Below are positions 8,242 through 17,586 of a stretch of 64,000 bases of DNA, one piece after another. Source of the DNA: a bacterium. GTDB lineage: Bacteria > Electryoneota > RPQS01. The stretch spans positions 868,001 through 932,000 of the forward strand of contig JADJCU010000001.1 of NCBI GenBank assembly GCA_016703065.1. Direction: 5' to 3'. Below the pieces are notes generated by a model that was not told the origin of the DNA, made no database searches, and saw only the letters and a list, made by a program, of their open reading frames with translations. A program made the position numbers and the translations under genes. Position 1 is the first letter of the stretch, and every line of letters starts with the position of its first letter.

Positions 8242-10580
8242 ATGATCCGATTTCTGTTCGTTCTGCTGCTAACCGCGTGCGCGGCGCTGGCGCAAACGCA
8301 ACTGCCCGATACTCGCAGGCAGCTCCTGATCCCCGGCGATTCGGTGAGCATCGAGCTGTCGCTGCTCAAGGGCGACATCTTGCATTGGTCGCTTTTGGCC
8401 GAAGAGGGTCAAGCGAACGACGGTGAAACACGCGTGAATGTGAGCACGAACAGCGGCGGAGAGATTTGGATTAAGAACATTGGTGCGGCACAGGAAGAGC
8501 TGCAGGAAGATATCAAGATTGATCAGGACGCGCTCTATCGCATCACCGTGTCAAAAACGGGGCAGCGTTCGCGGCCGATTACTCTTGCGGCGTGGCCGAA
8601 GTTCGGCAAGAGCGGACGCACGCCGTTTCCCGTGAAATCTGAAGCAAAAGACGTTGTTACGCTTGCGGCAGGTGACCGATTCAGCGTCGACTACGAGTTC
8701 AAGCTGGCCGATACGACGCGCTTTGAGACGATTATCAATCTTGACTTGCCGACGGACCTTGTACGCTTTTGGGCGACGACGCCGGCCGGCGATTCGATTC
8801 CCGGTCAAGTGACGGTGAAGCGTTGGCTGGGTGAAGCGGGGACGATATCATTACGCGAAATGGCGAAACGCGGCGGCAGTTTCACGCTACGTCTTGAGTG
8901 CGATATTCCTGAAGGCGGCGAGATAATCTTCCGTCGCGCTCCGGGGCGAACGCCGCCGAGTTGGCTTCCGAAAGAGGCGCGCATTGCAACGCTGACGGAG
9001 CATTCGCAGTGGTTGTGCATCACGGTGCCGCCGTATTCGGTCGCACGAGATAGCGAGCTGGGTAAGGAAACGCTGCCGCCAAAAGCGAAATATGCGGCGC
9101 AGGCGCTGCGCGTGAGTGGCGTGGATACGGCGATTGTCGCGGTCTTGCGACAGGTGTATGAGCAGCGCGATTCGCTCTATCTGTGGCGGCGCGACAGATT
9201 GTCCACTGTAACGGGCTATGACTCGTCATTCCTGGAATTGCCGATGGCGTTTGATCCGCCGAAGCTGCATGCGGGCACGACGACGCCTTTGTCGGGCGAA
9301 CCTGAAGCGAAGGCGGCGCTGAAAGCGCTGTCGTGGTTTGTCGAATCGGCATCGGGTAAGAATGTCGAAGGGACGCTGTTTGCGTGGCAATATGATGAAG
9401 TAACTCTCATCTATCCTCAGGCGCCGAACGACCGGTTCTGGGTGCAATCGGAGCTGCCGCTTGCAAGAACATTGCGGACGTTCATGCCGACGAGCCGCGA
9501 GTATCCCAATACAATTCCACTACCGCCGGCAGACAAACTGCGGCCCAAGCAGTTCGCGTATCAAGGACGGACGGTGCGGGACGAAAGCCGCCGCATGCTT
9601 GGTCTCTACTTCTATAATCCGACGGCAGAAACGGTTTACCTTGGGTATCGTGTCGCTCGTCCGATTGAGCGAACGGCGATTGGGTCGTTCAAGAAGTGGC
9701 CGAAGGCGGCGCGTTGGTCAATCGGGATTGCGATAGTCTGCGCGATATTGGGCGGTTTTGCGATTTGGGAGCTCAAGCAGCGTGACCGTCGTCGGCGCAA
9801 ACAGGCGGAAGAGTACGCAAGCGAACTCGAGAGCGCGCGGCAGGTGCAGCAGAAACTGTTGCCCAAGGGACCGATGGAGGTGCGCGGTCTACAGGTACTG
9901 GGATTGCATCAGAGTATGCAGTCGGTGGGCGGCGATTACTACGACTTCTTCCCGCTGGAAGATGGGCGGGTGCTGTTGTGCGTTGCGGACGTGGCGGGAC
10001 ATGGCTTGCCTGCGGCGCTCCTGATGTCGAATTTACAGGCGACGCTCCATGCGATTGCGAATCAGCGGAGGCCGATCAACGAGATCGTGGCGCTGCTTAA
10101 CAATGGATGGTGCGCCGGACATCGCCCGACCGATTCGTGACGCTGATGATGGCCGAGATTGCCGCAGACCGCTCGATGCTCACGATTTGCAACGCGGGAC
10201 ACAACCCGGGCTACCTGGTACGCAAGCACGGGACGATTGTCGATCTTGACGCGGGCGGAATCATGCTCGGCGTGATGGAGATGTTCCCGTTTATTCAGAT
10301 GGAGTACAGCCTGGAGCCGGGAGATTTGCTGGCGTTTTACACCGACGGCATTCCGGAAGCGGAGATCGGATTTGAAGATATGTTCGGTTACGACCGGCTG
10401 CAATATTTTCTCTCGGAGAATCGGGACCGTCCGCTGCCAGACATTGCGCAGATGCTGTTTCAGCGCGTGACGTCGGATACGGTACCGGTGGGAGACGATA
10501 TGGCGATTGTGCTCGTGCGAGTGGCGCTGGGGAGCGGCTCGAAGCAGACGGCGGAAGAGAGAGGCAAGGCGGTCGCATAG
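8242..10580 (+). pseudogene. Membrane-bound SpoIIE/PP2C-type serine phosphatase, frameshifted
   Basis: A signal peptide (MIRFLFVLLLTACAALA) is followed by about 450 extracytoplasmic residues of no known family and one transmembrane helix ('WSIGIAIVCAILGGFAIW'). A linker helix leads into the PPM/SpoIIE phosphatase domain: 'ARQVQQKLLPKG', 'GGDYYDFF', 'VADVAGHGLPAALLM', then in the second frame 'GHNPGYL', 'FYTDGIPEA' and 'DDMAIVLVRV'. Metal-binding Asp/Gly motifs are intact. The frame break is at 10105-10106; one extra G gives 'NNGMVRRTSPDRFVTLM', the family-typical reading. It probably dephosphorylates an anti-sigma-factor antagonist in response to an envelope signal. Confidence 0.87.
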
Positions 10581-10590
10581 TTTTGGGATT

Positions 10591-11538
10591 TTGAAGCGCG
10601 CGTTGATTACCGGAATTTCCGGACAGGATGGAAGCTATCTCGCTGAACTGCTGCTGGCCAATGGCTATCAGGTGTTTGGCGTTGTGCGCGGAGATGTGAA
10701 GGCGCAACATGCGAATCTTGCGCATGTGCAAGAGCACGTGAAGCTGGCAAGCGTGGATTTGCGGAACGCTCGTGACGTTGCGCGTTACGTAACAGATATT
10801 GCACCGGACGAAATCTACCATCTGGCGGCGAAGACGTTCGTGCCGAGCTCATTTGACAAGCCGGAAGACGTCATCACGTTCAGCGTGAAATCGGTGAGGA
10901 ATCTGCTGGATGCGCAAGGTGACGCCAGACTTTTTCATGCGTCGTCCTCAGAAGTATTTGGCAATGCGAGCGAATCGCCGCAATCGGAAGCGACGCCGTA
11001 TCATCCACGCAGTCCGTATGGCGAAGCGAAAGCGCTGGCGACGAAGCTGGTGCGGGAAGCGCGCGAGTTGCACGGGGCGTATGCGGTGTCGGGGATTTTG
11101 TTCAATCATGAATCGCCGCGCCGGGGGGCGAATTTTGTGACGCGAAAGATCACGCGCGGCGCGGCCGCCATCAAACGCGGCGAACAGGGCGTTTTGGAGC
11201 TTGGCGATCTCGCGGCGCGGCGCGATTGGGGATACGCGCGAGAGTACGTTGATGCGATGCGGCGGATGCTGCAGGCAGATGAGCCGGACGATTTCGTGAT
11301 TGCCACAGGCGAGACGCACAGCGTGCGCGAGTTCTGCGAGTTGGCGTTCGGTGAACTGGGGTTGGATTACGAGAAGTAAGTGCGTGTCAATCCCGAGTTC
11401 GTGCGCGCACCGGAAGCTGTGCAGTTGGTCGGTGACGCGGAGAAGGCGAAGCGTGTGTTAGATTGGGAAGCGCGGATGCCGTTCGCCGAGTTGGTCAAGA
11501 TGATGGTGCGGGCGGATCATGATGTGCTGTCCCCATAG
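10591..11538 (+). pseudogene. gmd: GDP-mannose 4,6-dehydratase-like SDR with in-frame stop
   Basis: Extended SDR enzyme converting GDP-mannose to GDP-4-keto-6-deoxymannose, the first step to fucose, rhamnose or perosamine. Visible features are the Rossmann 'GISGQDGSYLAE', 'SSSEVFG', the YxxxK dyad in 'SPYGEAKA', 'NHESPRRG', and 'DLAARRDWGYA(R)EYV'. A TAA at 11377-11379 follows 'GLDYEK', after which the same frame continues with 'VRVNPEFVRAPEAVQLVGD' to 11538, the normal C-terminus. Tyr is expected at that position, so TAC/TAT has become TAA. TTG at 10591 is chosen because the protein must begin just before 'KRALITG'. Confidence 0.85.
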
Positions 11539-11607
11539 CTTGCACGACCATCACCTATTTCCCGAATTCTCTATTCATTCATTTCCTATTATCCATTTTT
11601 CTCTCAC

Positions 11608-12579
11608 ATGTCCACGATTCTCGTTTTCTGCGATTCCAAGAACGGCAAGCTGAAGCCCTCTGCCCGTGAAGCCGTGAGCGGTGCGCATAAGCTGGCGCAG
11701 GCTCTTAGTTCCGATGTTACCGCTGTTACGTTCGGCGAATGCGGCGACGCCGAGTTGCTCGGGGCGTTCGGCGCGAAGAAGGTTATTCAACTCACGAATC
11801 CTGAACTCGCTTCGTATTCGAGCGAGGCTTATGCGCAGGCCGGCGCGGAGATGATCAAGGCGCTGTCGCCCGCGGCAATTGTGGTGTCCGCTTCAGCGCA
11901 GGGCAAAGATTTTTCGCCGCGCCTTTCCGCACGCGTGAATGCGCCGCTCTTGACAGACTGCACCGAGATGAAGGTGGAAGGCTCTGCGGTGTGCGCGTTG
12001 CGTCCAATTTATGCGGGCAAGGTGATGCTGTGGGCGAAGATCACGGGGCCGTTTGGCATTTTGAGTTTGCGTCCGAAGGCATTTCTGCCGGTTGAAGTCG
12101 GCGGCAGCGCGGAAGTGAGTGCGCAGAGTGTCGCCCTTGACGCTGCGAAGATTCGCGCGAAGACACTCGACGAGAAGGTGCAAGAGGGCGGGATGCTCGA
12201 CGTGACCGAAGCGGACGTCGTGGTGAGCGGCGGTCGCGGGATGAAGGGACCGGAGAATTGGACGATGCTCGAAGAGCTTGCGGTGGCGCTGGGCGGAAGT
12301 CTGGGCGCGTCGCGCGCAGTGGTGGATGCGGGCTGGCGTCCGCATCATGAGCAGGTTGGACAGACGGGAAAAGTCGTCGCGCCGAGTCTTTATGTTGCCG
12401 TCGGCATCAGCGGCGCGATACAGCACCTTGCGGGGATGACCACGAGCCGCACGATTGTCGCCATCAACAAGGATGGTGACGCACCGATTTTCAAGGTGGC
12501 CACCTATGGCATCGTCGGCGACGCGCTGGAAGTCGTTCCCGCACTAACGGCCGCAGTGAAGAAGGCCAAGGCGGAGTAG
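11608..12579 (+). CDS. etfA: Electron transfer flavoprotein subunit alpha
   Basis: A 323-residue FAD-binding subunit of ETF. The N-terminal domain is an adenine-nucleotide-alpha-hydrolase-like fold. The C-terminal FAD domain shows 'VVSGGRGMKGPENW', 'GGSLGASRAVVDAGW', 'QVGQTGKVVAPSLYVAVGISGAIQHLAGM' and 'IVAINKDGDAPIF', all near-invariant. It pairs functionally with etfB at 6090-6839. No ETF dehydrogenase or acyl-CoA dehydrogenase is in the window. Confidence 0.96.
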   Translation: MSTILVFCDSKNGKLKPSAREAVSGAHKLAQALSSDVTAVTFGECGDAELLGAFGAKKVIQLTNPELASYSSEAYAQAGAEMIKALSPAAIVVSASAQGKDFSPRLSARVNAPLLTDCTEMKVEGSAVCALRPIYAGKVMLWAKITGPFGILSLRPKAFLPVEVGGSAEVSAQSVALDAAKIRAKTLDEKVQEGGMLDVTEADVVVSGGRGMKGPENWTMLEELAVALGGSLGASRAVVDAGWRPHHEQVGQTGKVVAPSLYVAVGISGAIQHLAGMTTSRTIVAINKDGDAPIFKVATYGIVGDALEVVPALTAAVKKAKAE

Positions 12580-12632
12580 ATTTCGACGGTGCAGACAGAG
12601 CCAAAGGACTGACAAACCCACAGGGAGAGACT

Positions 12633-13358
12633 ATCAAACCACTGATCACCCTTTTAGCTTGCTTGTGCTGGTTCACGCTGGCGCAATCGCAGCCGCTGGA
12701 TTCGCTGCAGCGGGCCGCGCAGGCTGCGCTTGATGCGGGACGCTCTGAAGAGGCGCAACTCACGGCGCTGCGCGGACTACGCGAAGCCGAAAGTGTGGAT
12801 GATCTGGCCGAAGTGCCGTTTCGCGTTGTGCTCGCGACCATTTACGTGGCGCGGGACCAAGGCGAGTTCGCATTCGCGGAGTTCCGCCGCATCCTTGTGA
12901 TTAATCCCGCCTTTGAAATGGACCCCGTACTCACTTCGCCCAAGATTATCGAGGTCTTTCGCAATGCGAAACGCGAGTACATGGACCGGGTGTTGTCGCA
13001 GCCCGAGGCTTATCGACTGCCGGAAGCCAACGCGAAAGTCGCGGCATCGTGGCGGAGCGCCGTGCTGCCGGGCTGGGGGCAGGCGTACAAACAACAGAAG
13101 ACGAAGGCGGCGGTGTTCACCGTGGTGCAAGCAATCACGCTGGGCGCGTTTGTCGCATTCATTTTCGAGGCCGACGCGCGCAAAGATGAGTATCTGGCCG
13201 TGCACGAATACGGCAGTCCGCTGATCGAAGAGCGCTACAACGACTATCGCAGCGCGTATCGCACGCGCAATCTGCTCGGCTACCTATCGCTCGGCGTCTA
13301 TTTGGCTAACTATTACGACGCACTCTATGCGCCGGTGAGAAAACCTGACAAGCCTTGA
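12633..13358 (+). CDS. DUF5683-like envelope protein with signal peptide
   Basis: About 241 residues with a signal peptide, a helical TPR-like region ('AAQAALDAGRSEEAQLTALRGL'), then 'SWRSAVLPGWGQAYKQQKTKAAVF', the hallmark of DUF5683 found in Bacteroidota-like lineages, and two likely membrane segments. Function is unknown. The start is a problem: the only reading that gives a full signal peptide begins at the ATC codon 12633 ('IKPLITLLACLCWFTLAQS'), eight bases after GGGAGAG. Later TTG (12663) or CTG codons would cut the signal peptide. It overlaps the next gene by four bases. Confidence 0.65.
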   Translation: MKPLITLLACLCWFTLAQSQPLDSLQRAAQAALDAGRSEEAQLTALRGLREAESVDDLAEVPFRVVLATIYVARDQGEFAFAEFRRILVINPAFEMDPVLTSPKIIEVFRNAKREYMDRVLSQPEAYRLPEANAKVAASWRSAVLPGWGQAYKQQKTKAAVFTVVQAITLGAFVAFIFEADARKDEYLAVHEYGSPLIEERYNDYRSAYRTRNLLGYLSLGVYLANYYDALYAPVRKPDKP

Positions 13359-14506
13359 ACATCGTTCTCGTCGGACCTGCGTGGCCGTTTCGCGGAGGAA
13401 TCGCGGAAACGACCAACGCCCTTTATAAGACCTTTCTCGAACGCGGACACAACGCGCACGTCGTCGGTTTCAAGAAGCAGTTTCCCAAGCTGCTGTTTCC
13501 GGGACAGACGCAGTTTGATTCGTCACGCGAGGACAATCTGCCGTCCGAGCGGACGCTGATTCCGTGGAATCCGTTCACATGGCCCGCGACTGCGCGCGCG
13601 ATTCGGCGCCACAATCCCGATCTCATCATCTATAAGTGGTGGATTCCGTTCATGGGTCCGGCATTTTGGGGAGTGTCGAAGCTGCTGGGCGGTTCGTACC
13701 GCAACCGGACCGCGTTCGCATGTCATAACGTGCTGCCGCATGAGAAGCGCGCCGGGGACATGCTGTTCACGAAGATGGCGCTCGGCAGCGGGTCGTTTAT
13801 CATGACGTTCAGTAAAGCCGAAGCGGAAACAGGCCGCAAGCTGTTTCCTGATCGCGCTCGGGAGTCGATTCGCGCAACACCGCTGCCGGTCTACGAATGC
13901 TATGACGAGTTCACGGAGGGGGCACAAGCGGCGCGGGCGAAGCTTGGCATCGACGCGAAGAAGCTGCTGCTGTTCATCGGGCTGATCCGCGAATACAAAG
14001 GGGTCGACGTACTGCTGCGCGCGATGCCTGCGATTATTCAGCGTGACCCGGAGATCAAGCTGGTTATCGCCGGGGAGTTTTACGAAGGTCAGGAGAAGTA
14101 CGAGAGTCTGATCGACGACCTGAAGATCCGTGACCATGTGATCGTGCGGCCCAAGTTCGTGCCGTCCCACGAAATCGGACTCTATCTCGCGGCCGCAGAT
14201 CTGAACGTATTGCCCTATCGGCACGCGACGCAATCGGGGATTCTCGTCACGGCTTACGCGCACGGCTGTCCGGTGCTCGTGACGCGCGTCGGCGGGTTAG
14301 CGGAAGTTGTCGACGACGGCAAGAGCGGATTCGTTGTTGAAGGAGAGAATCCGCAAGCTATCGCGGATGCCGTCATGAATTACTATAACACAGGCGGCCG
14401 TGACACGTACGAGCCGCATGTGCGCGCGAAGTCCGAAGAGTTTTCGTGGCACCGGCCCTGTGAGCTGCTGGAAGCATTTGCGCGCTCCGCACCGAGCAGA
14501 CCTTAG
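13355..14506 (+). CDS. Glycosyltransferase family 4 protein
   Basis: A 383-residue GT-B glycosyltransferase. The N-terminal domain begins 'VLVGPAWPFRGGIAETT'. The C-terminal Rossmann domain shows 'LLLFIGLIREYKGVDVLLRAMP', 'LVIAGEFYEG' and the nucleotide-sugar site 'YRHATQSGILVTAYAHGCPVLVTRVGGLAEVVDDGKSGFVVE'. The E-x7-E retaining motif is modified here. It probably adds a sugar to a surface glycan, consistent with the nearby GDP-mannose dehydratase. The TTG start overlaps the TGA of the DUF5683-like gene. Confidence 0.88.
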   Translation: MNIVLVGPAWPFRGGIAETTNALYKTFLERGHNAHVVGFKKQFPKLLFPGQTQFDSSREDNLPSERTLIPWNPFTWPATARAIRRHNPDLIIYKWWIPFMGPAFWGVSKLLGGSYRNRTAFACHNVLPHEKRAGDMLFTKMALGSGSFIMTFSKAEAETGRKLFPDRARESIRATPLPVYECYDEFTEGAQAARAKLGIDAKKLLLFIGLIREYKGVDVLLRAMPAIIQRDPEIKLVIAGEFYEGQEKYESLIDDLKIRDHVIVRPKFVPSHEIGLYLAAADLNVLPYRHATQSGILVTAYAHGCPVLVTRVGGLAEVVDDGKSGFVVEGENPQAIADAVMNYYNTGGRDTYEPHVRAKSEEFSWHRPCELLEAFARSAPSRP

Positions 14507-14525
14507 TCAACATTCCATATTGTCG

Positions 14526-15350
14526 ATGACTGAACACGCAATAGATTACGATCCCGTTAAGGCGTCACTGGGCCGAGTGGTGGCGAGGCAGCCGCTGCTG
14601 CGACGGCTGTTTTACACGATGCTCGGCGCGCTGTTTCTGCGCAATTGGTATATCCGCCGCGAATTGAACCGCGCCAGACCCACGAAGAGCAGGTGGGACA
14701 TTTTCGATGCGGGCTCGGGGTTTGGTCAATTCTCCTATAAGATGGCCAAGACATTTCCCAATGCGACGGTCTACTCGATCGACGTGAAAGAGGAGCAGAT
14801 CGAGGATTGCGTGTGGTTTTCGAAGGCCGTGGGCCAGACGAATGTCACGTACAAGATCGGCGATCTCGTGCAGTATGTGAAGCCCGACAGCTATGATCTG
14901 ATTCTGAACACGGATGTCTTGGAGCACGTGCTCGAAGACGAGAAGATGCTCGGGAATTTCTATGCGTCGCTCAGGCAGGGCGGGATTCTGATAGCCTCGA
15001 CGCCGGCGTCGACGGAAGGCGCCGCGCAGTACGCCGAAGGTGATATTTCCGTGATCGGCGAGCATGTCCGCGAGGGCTACACGCGACAAGAGTTCATCGA
15101 TAAGGCAACACGCGCCGGATTCAAAGTCGAGCGGCTGGACGCGACCTACGGCCCGTTCTGGGGTCAGATCGCCTGGAAGCTCTTGCAGCGTATGCCGATT
15201 ACGCTGCTCAATATCTCCAAGCTGTTTTTCATCGTGGTTGTGCCGTGGATCATCTTATTCTATCCGCTCGCGGCGTTCGCAATGTGGATGGACATGCGGA
15301 CTGTGAATCAGCGAGCCGGAGGATGGATCTTCGTCGGGCGCAAAGCGTAG
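14526..15350 (+). CDS. Class I SAM-dependent methyltransferase with C-terminal membrane segment
   Basis: A 274-residue protein. The SAM-binding motif is 'FDAGSGFGQFSYKMA', followed by the acidic 'VYSIDVKEEQIED' and motif 'YDLILNTDVLEHVLEDEKML'. A hydrophobic stretch near the C-terminus ('FFIVVVPWIILFYPLAAFAMW') suggests membrane attachment. Following a glycosyltransferase by 19 bases, it may methylate a glycan or lipid intermediate; this is inference. ATG at 14526 is used, though the frame is open further upstream inside the preceding gene. Confidence 0.82.
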   Translation: MTEHAIDYDPVKASLGRVVARQPLLRRLFYTMLGALFLRNWYIRRELNRARPTKSRWDIFDAGSGFGQFSYKMAKTFPNATVYSIDVKEEQIEDCVWFSKAVGQTNVTYKIGDLVQYVKPDSYDLILNTDVLEHVLEDEKMLGNFYASLRQGGILIASTPASTEGAAQYAEGDISVIGEHVREGYTRQEFIDKATRAGFKVERLDATYGPFWGQIAWKLLQRMPITLLNISKLFFIVVVPWIILFYPLAAFAMWMDMRTVNQRAGGWIFVGRKA

Positions 15351-15376
15351 TTTGGCTTGATTGAGCCGATCCGTGA

Positions 15377-15406
15377 AGAGGTGGTTAAGTTAGACCACCT
15401 CTTTTT
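15377..15406 (+). terminator. Rho-independent terminator
   Basis: A 9-bp stem AGAGGTGGT / ACCACCTCT with an 8-base loop runs into TTTTTGTTTTT, 26 bases after the methyltransferase stop. The following 250 bases to the next gene hold no recognisable feature. Confidence 0.9.
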
Positions 15407-15658
15407 GTTTTTCTGCGCCGTTGCTCAATCAAAACACGAGCCGCGCACTTTGCGCCTGTGGTCGAAAAGCCGCAACGTCATTGGCGCTTCGGTGGATTTC
15501 CCGCTACCGGTATTTTCAGGGTCTCCTGCATAACTTCCGGCATTTACGGATATTCGCTGTCTCAATTGTGTTGTATTCGAGTGGCGCATGGCTTGCCAAA
15601 AGCAGATGCGTCAGATGAGTACACAATGAATGCACGCTTTGGTGCGAAGGAGACAGTA

Positions 15659-17407
15659 ATGAAGCGCATGATGATGATCCTGACCCTGTGTGCGGCGACG
15701 ATTAGCGTCGCATATGGGGAGCCGTTCTCAAACGTAACGCCGGCCGGGTTCTCTGCCGGTATGTATAGCGTTGTTGCTTGGGGTGATGTTGACGCAAACG
15801 GATATGATGACCTGTTTCTTGGTGGCACAGCCCAAACCGGAAGCAAATTGTTCATGAGCCTCAACGGCGACTGGACGGACGCATCGGATCAATATGGAAT
15901 CGATGCAATCGAGCATGTACGCAGCGCGCGGTTTGTGGACTATGATCGCGACGGGCTGCTGGACCTGTTCTGTTTAACAGGCAACACGGACGGCGCGGAG
16001 TTGTATCGACAGAACGAAAACCAGCGCTATCAGCGAGCGAGTCTGCATCTTGAGCAATCCGCCGACGCTTCTGTGCGTTCCATGGTGTTCTGCGACACCG
16101 ACGGTGACGGCGCGCCGGAGATTCTGCTAAGCAATCGCTCCAGTGTTGACGATGCGATGGTCGTACTGACGCAGAATTCGCCGGAGTATGTTGAGGTCCG
16201 CGGAGCGGATGACCCGTTTACTGAGACCAATGTATCGCGGATCAGCCCGGTAGATTTCGATCAGGACGGCGATCTTGACTATTTCCTAACCAAGTCAGAC
16301 GGCGAAGCAGCGCTCTGGGTGAACCATGAGGACCGCTACTACGATCTCGGCGAAGAGACTGATCTGCCTCACAAGATCGGTGACGATGGAGTTACGTGGG
16401 CCGACTTTGATCGCAATGGCTATCTTGATTTCTTCGCATGCGGCAGCAGCGCGAGTGACGGTATCTACTATCAAAGCGCTCCCGACGAACAGGGTGAAAT
16501 GCCGAGCTTTACGCTTCGTAACGACCTCTGTCCCGCATTTTTGAATCTGGAAAATGTGCGGAACGCGCATGCTGTTGACATCAACGGTGACGGTTGGACG
16601 GACCTGTTTCTCGCGCGGCACAAGGGTGCGGGCAACGAGGTCATTCTGAATCTCGGCGGCAATGGTTGGAGACAACTGCTGGATCACGGCCTTCGCTTCG
16701 TTGAACTCGGATGTATGTCCGCCGCGTGGTGCGACTACGATCACGACGGCGACTTTGATGTCGCGATGGCTCAGGGCGGCGCCGGAGCGACGCTGTTCCG
16801 CAATAACATGGAGCCGCGCAATGAGTACATCGGCCTCAAGTTGTGCGGTTCCGACGACTGTGCGACGCCGGTTCTCGATTGTCTGGTCGAGATTAACTTC
16901 CCGGAAATCGGTAAGCAGTGGGCGGCGACGTCGATGTATTCAACGACGGCTGACGGCGCCACGAAGTACCTCTACAATGCGTCCAACGAACACAGTGAGT
17001 CGTTCGAAGTGCGCGTCCTGTGGCCGAACGGCGCCGTAAGCACATATACCGAGAATCAAATCGTATTGTGGGCGATAAACGAACTGCACATGCCGTTGCT
17101 TCCGACGCCGGACGCCGACGGCTTTATCATGGCCCTGGCGCTGCCGGTAGAGCCGGAGCTGGGCAACTATCCAAACCCGTTCAATCCGACGACGACCGTG
17201 AGCTTCACACTGTCGGAGCCGGCCTTTGTGTCCCTGTCTGTATACAACCTGCTTGGTCAGCAGGTGGCAACACTTGCCAATGAAGGCTTCGAAGCCGGCT
17301 CGCACTCGCTGGTTTTCGATGCGTCGTCCCTCACTTCCGGTATGTACCTTGTGCGCTTGGAAGCACCGGGTCAGTCGGTCGTACACCGGATGCTGCTGTC
17401 CAAGTAG
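15659..17407 (+). CDS. Secreted FG-GAP/VCBS repeat protein with T9SS sorting domain
   Basis: A 582-residue secreted protein. A signal peptide (MKRMMMILTLCAATISVAYG) precedes about seven FG-GAP/VCBS repeats with Ca-binding loops such as 'DVDANGYDDLF', 'DYDRDGLLDLF', 'DFDQDGDLDYF' and 'DINGDGWTDLF', forming a likely beta-propeller. An ASPIC/UnbV-like region ('FEVRVLWPNGAVSTY') follows, then the type IX sorting domain from 'NYPNPFNPTTTVSF' to the terminal 'MLLSK'. Ligand unknown; such proteins bind surface carbohydrate or protein partners. ATG 15659 has AAGGAGAC upstream; the upstream in-frame extension is rejected for lack of a signal. Confidence 0.9.
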   Translation: MKRMMMILTLCAATISVAYGEPFSNVTPAGFSAGMYSVVAWGDVDANGYDDLFLGGTAQTGSKLFMSLNGDWTDASDQYGIDAIEHVRSARFVDYDRDGLLDLFCLTGNTDGAELYRQNENQRYQRASLHLEQSADASVRSMVFCDTDGDGAPEILLSNRSSVDDAMVVLTQNSPEYVEVRGADDPFTETNVSRISPVDFDQDGDLDYFLTKSDGEAALWVNHEDRYYDLGEETDLPHKIGDDGVTWADFDRNGYLDFFACGSSASDGIYYQSAPDEQGEMPSFTLRNDLCPAFLNLENVRNAHAVDINGDGWTDLFLARHKGAGNEVILNLGGNGWRQLLDHGLRFVELGCMSAAWCDYDHDGDFDVAMAQGGAGATLFRNNMEPRNEYIGLKLCGSDDCATPVLDCLVEINFPEIGKQWAATSMYSTTADGATKYLYNASNEHSESFEVRVLWPNGAVSTYTENQIVLWAINELHMPLLPTPDADGFIMALALPVEPELGNYPNPFNPTTTVSFTLSEPAFVSLSVYNLLGQQVATLANEGFEAGSHSLVFDASSLTSGMYLVRLEAPGQSVVHRMLLSK

Positions 17408-17470
17408 GCCGGGCCTTGAGCAAGCCCGTGGCACGATAGAACTTCTCCCTTTCTGTCCGTGCCTGAAAGT

Positions 17471-17500
17471 AAGCCCCGCGTTCCCGCGGGGCTTCTTCGT
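17471..17500 (+). terminator. Hairpin terminator
   Basis: A perfect 10-bp stem AAGCCCCGCG / CGCGGGGCTT with a 4-base loop lies 64 bases after the FG-GAP gene. The T-tail is weak (CTTCGTTG). Confidence 0.75.
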
Positions 17501-17586
17501 TGTGCGGCGAGGGCAGTCATTGCCCTTGCGGATATAGCGAAAATCCGTTAGCTTCTACGGATGCTTATACTGGAGGGTAAAGCTCT

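Noticed and set aside
15458..15658. 67 extra N-terminal residues for the FG-GAP protein
   Set aside because: A good ribosome-binding site and signal peptide start at 15659; the upstream reading has neither.
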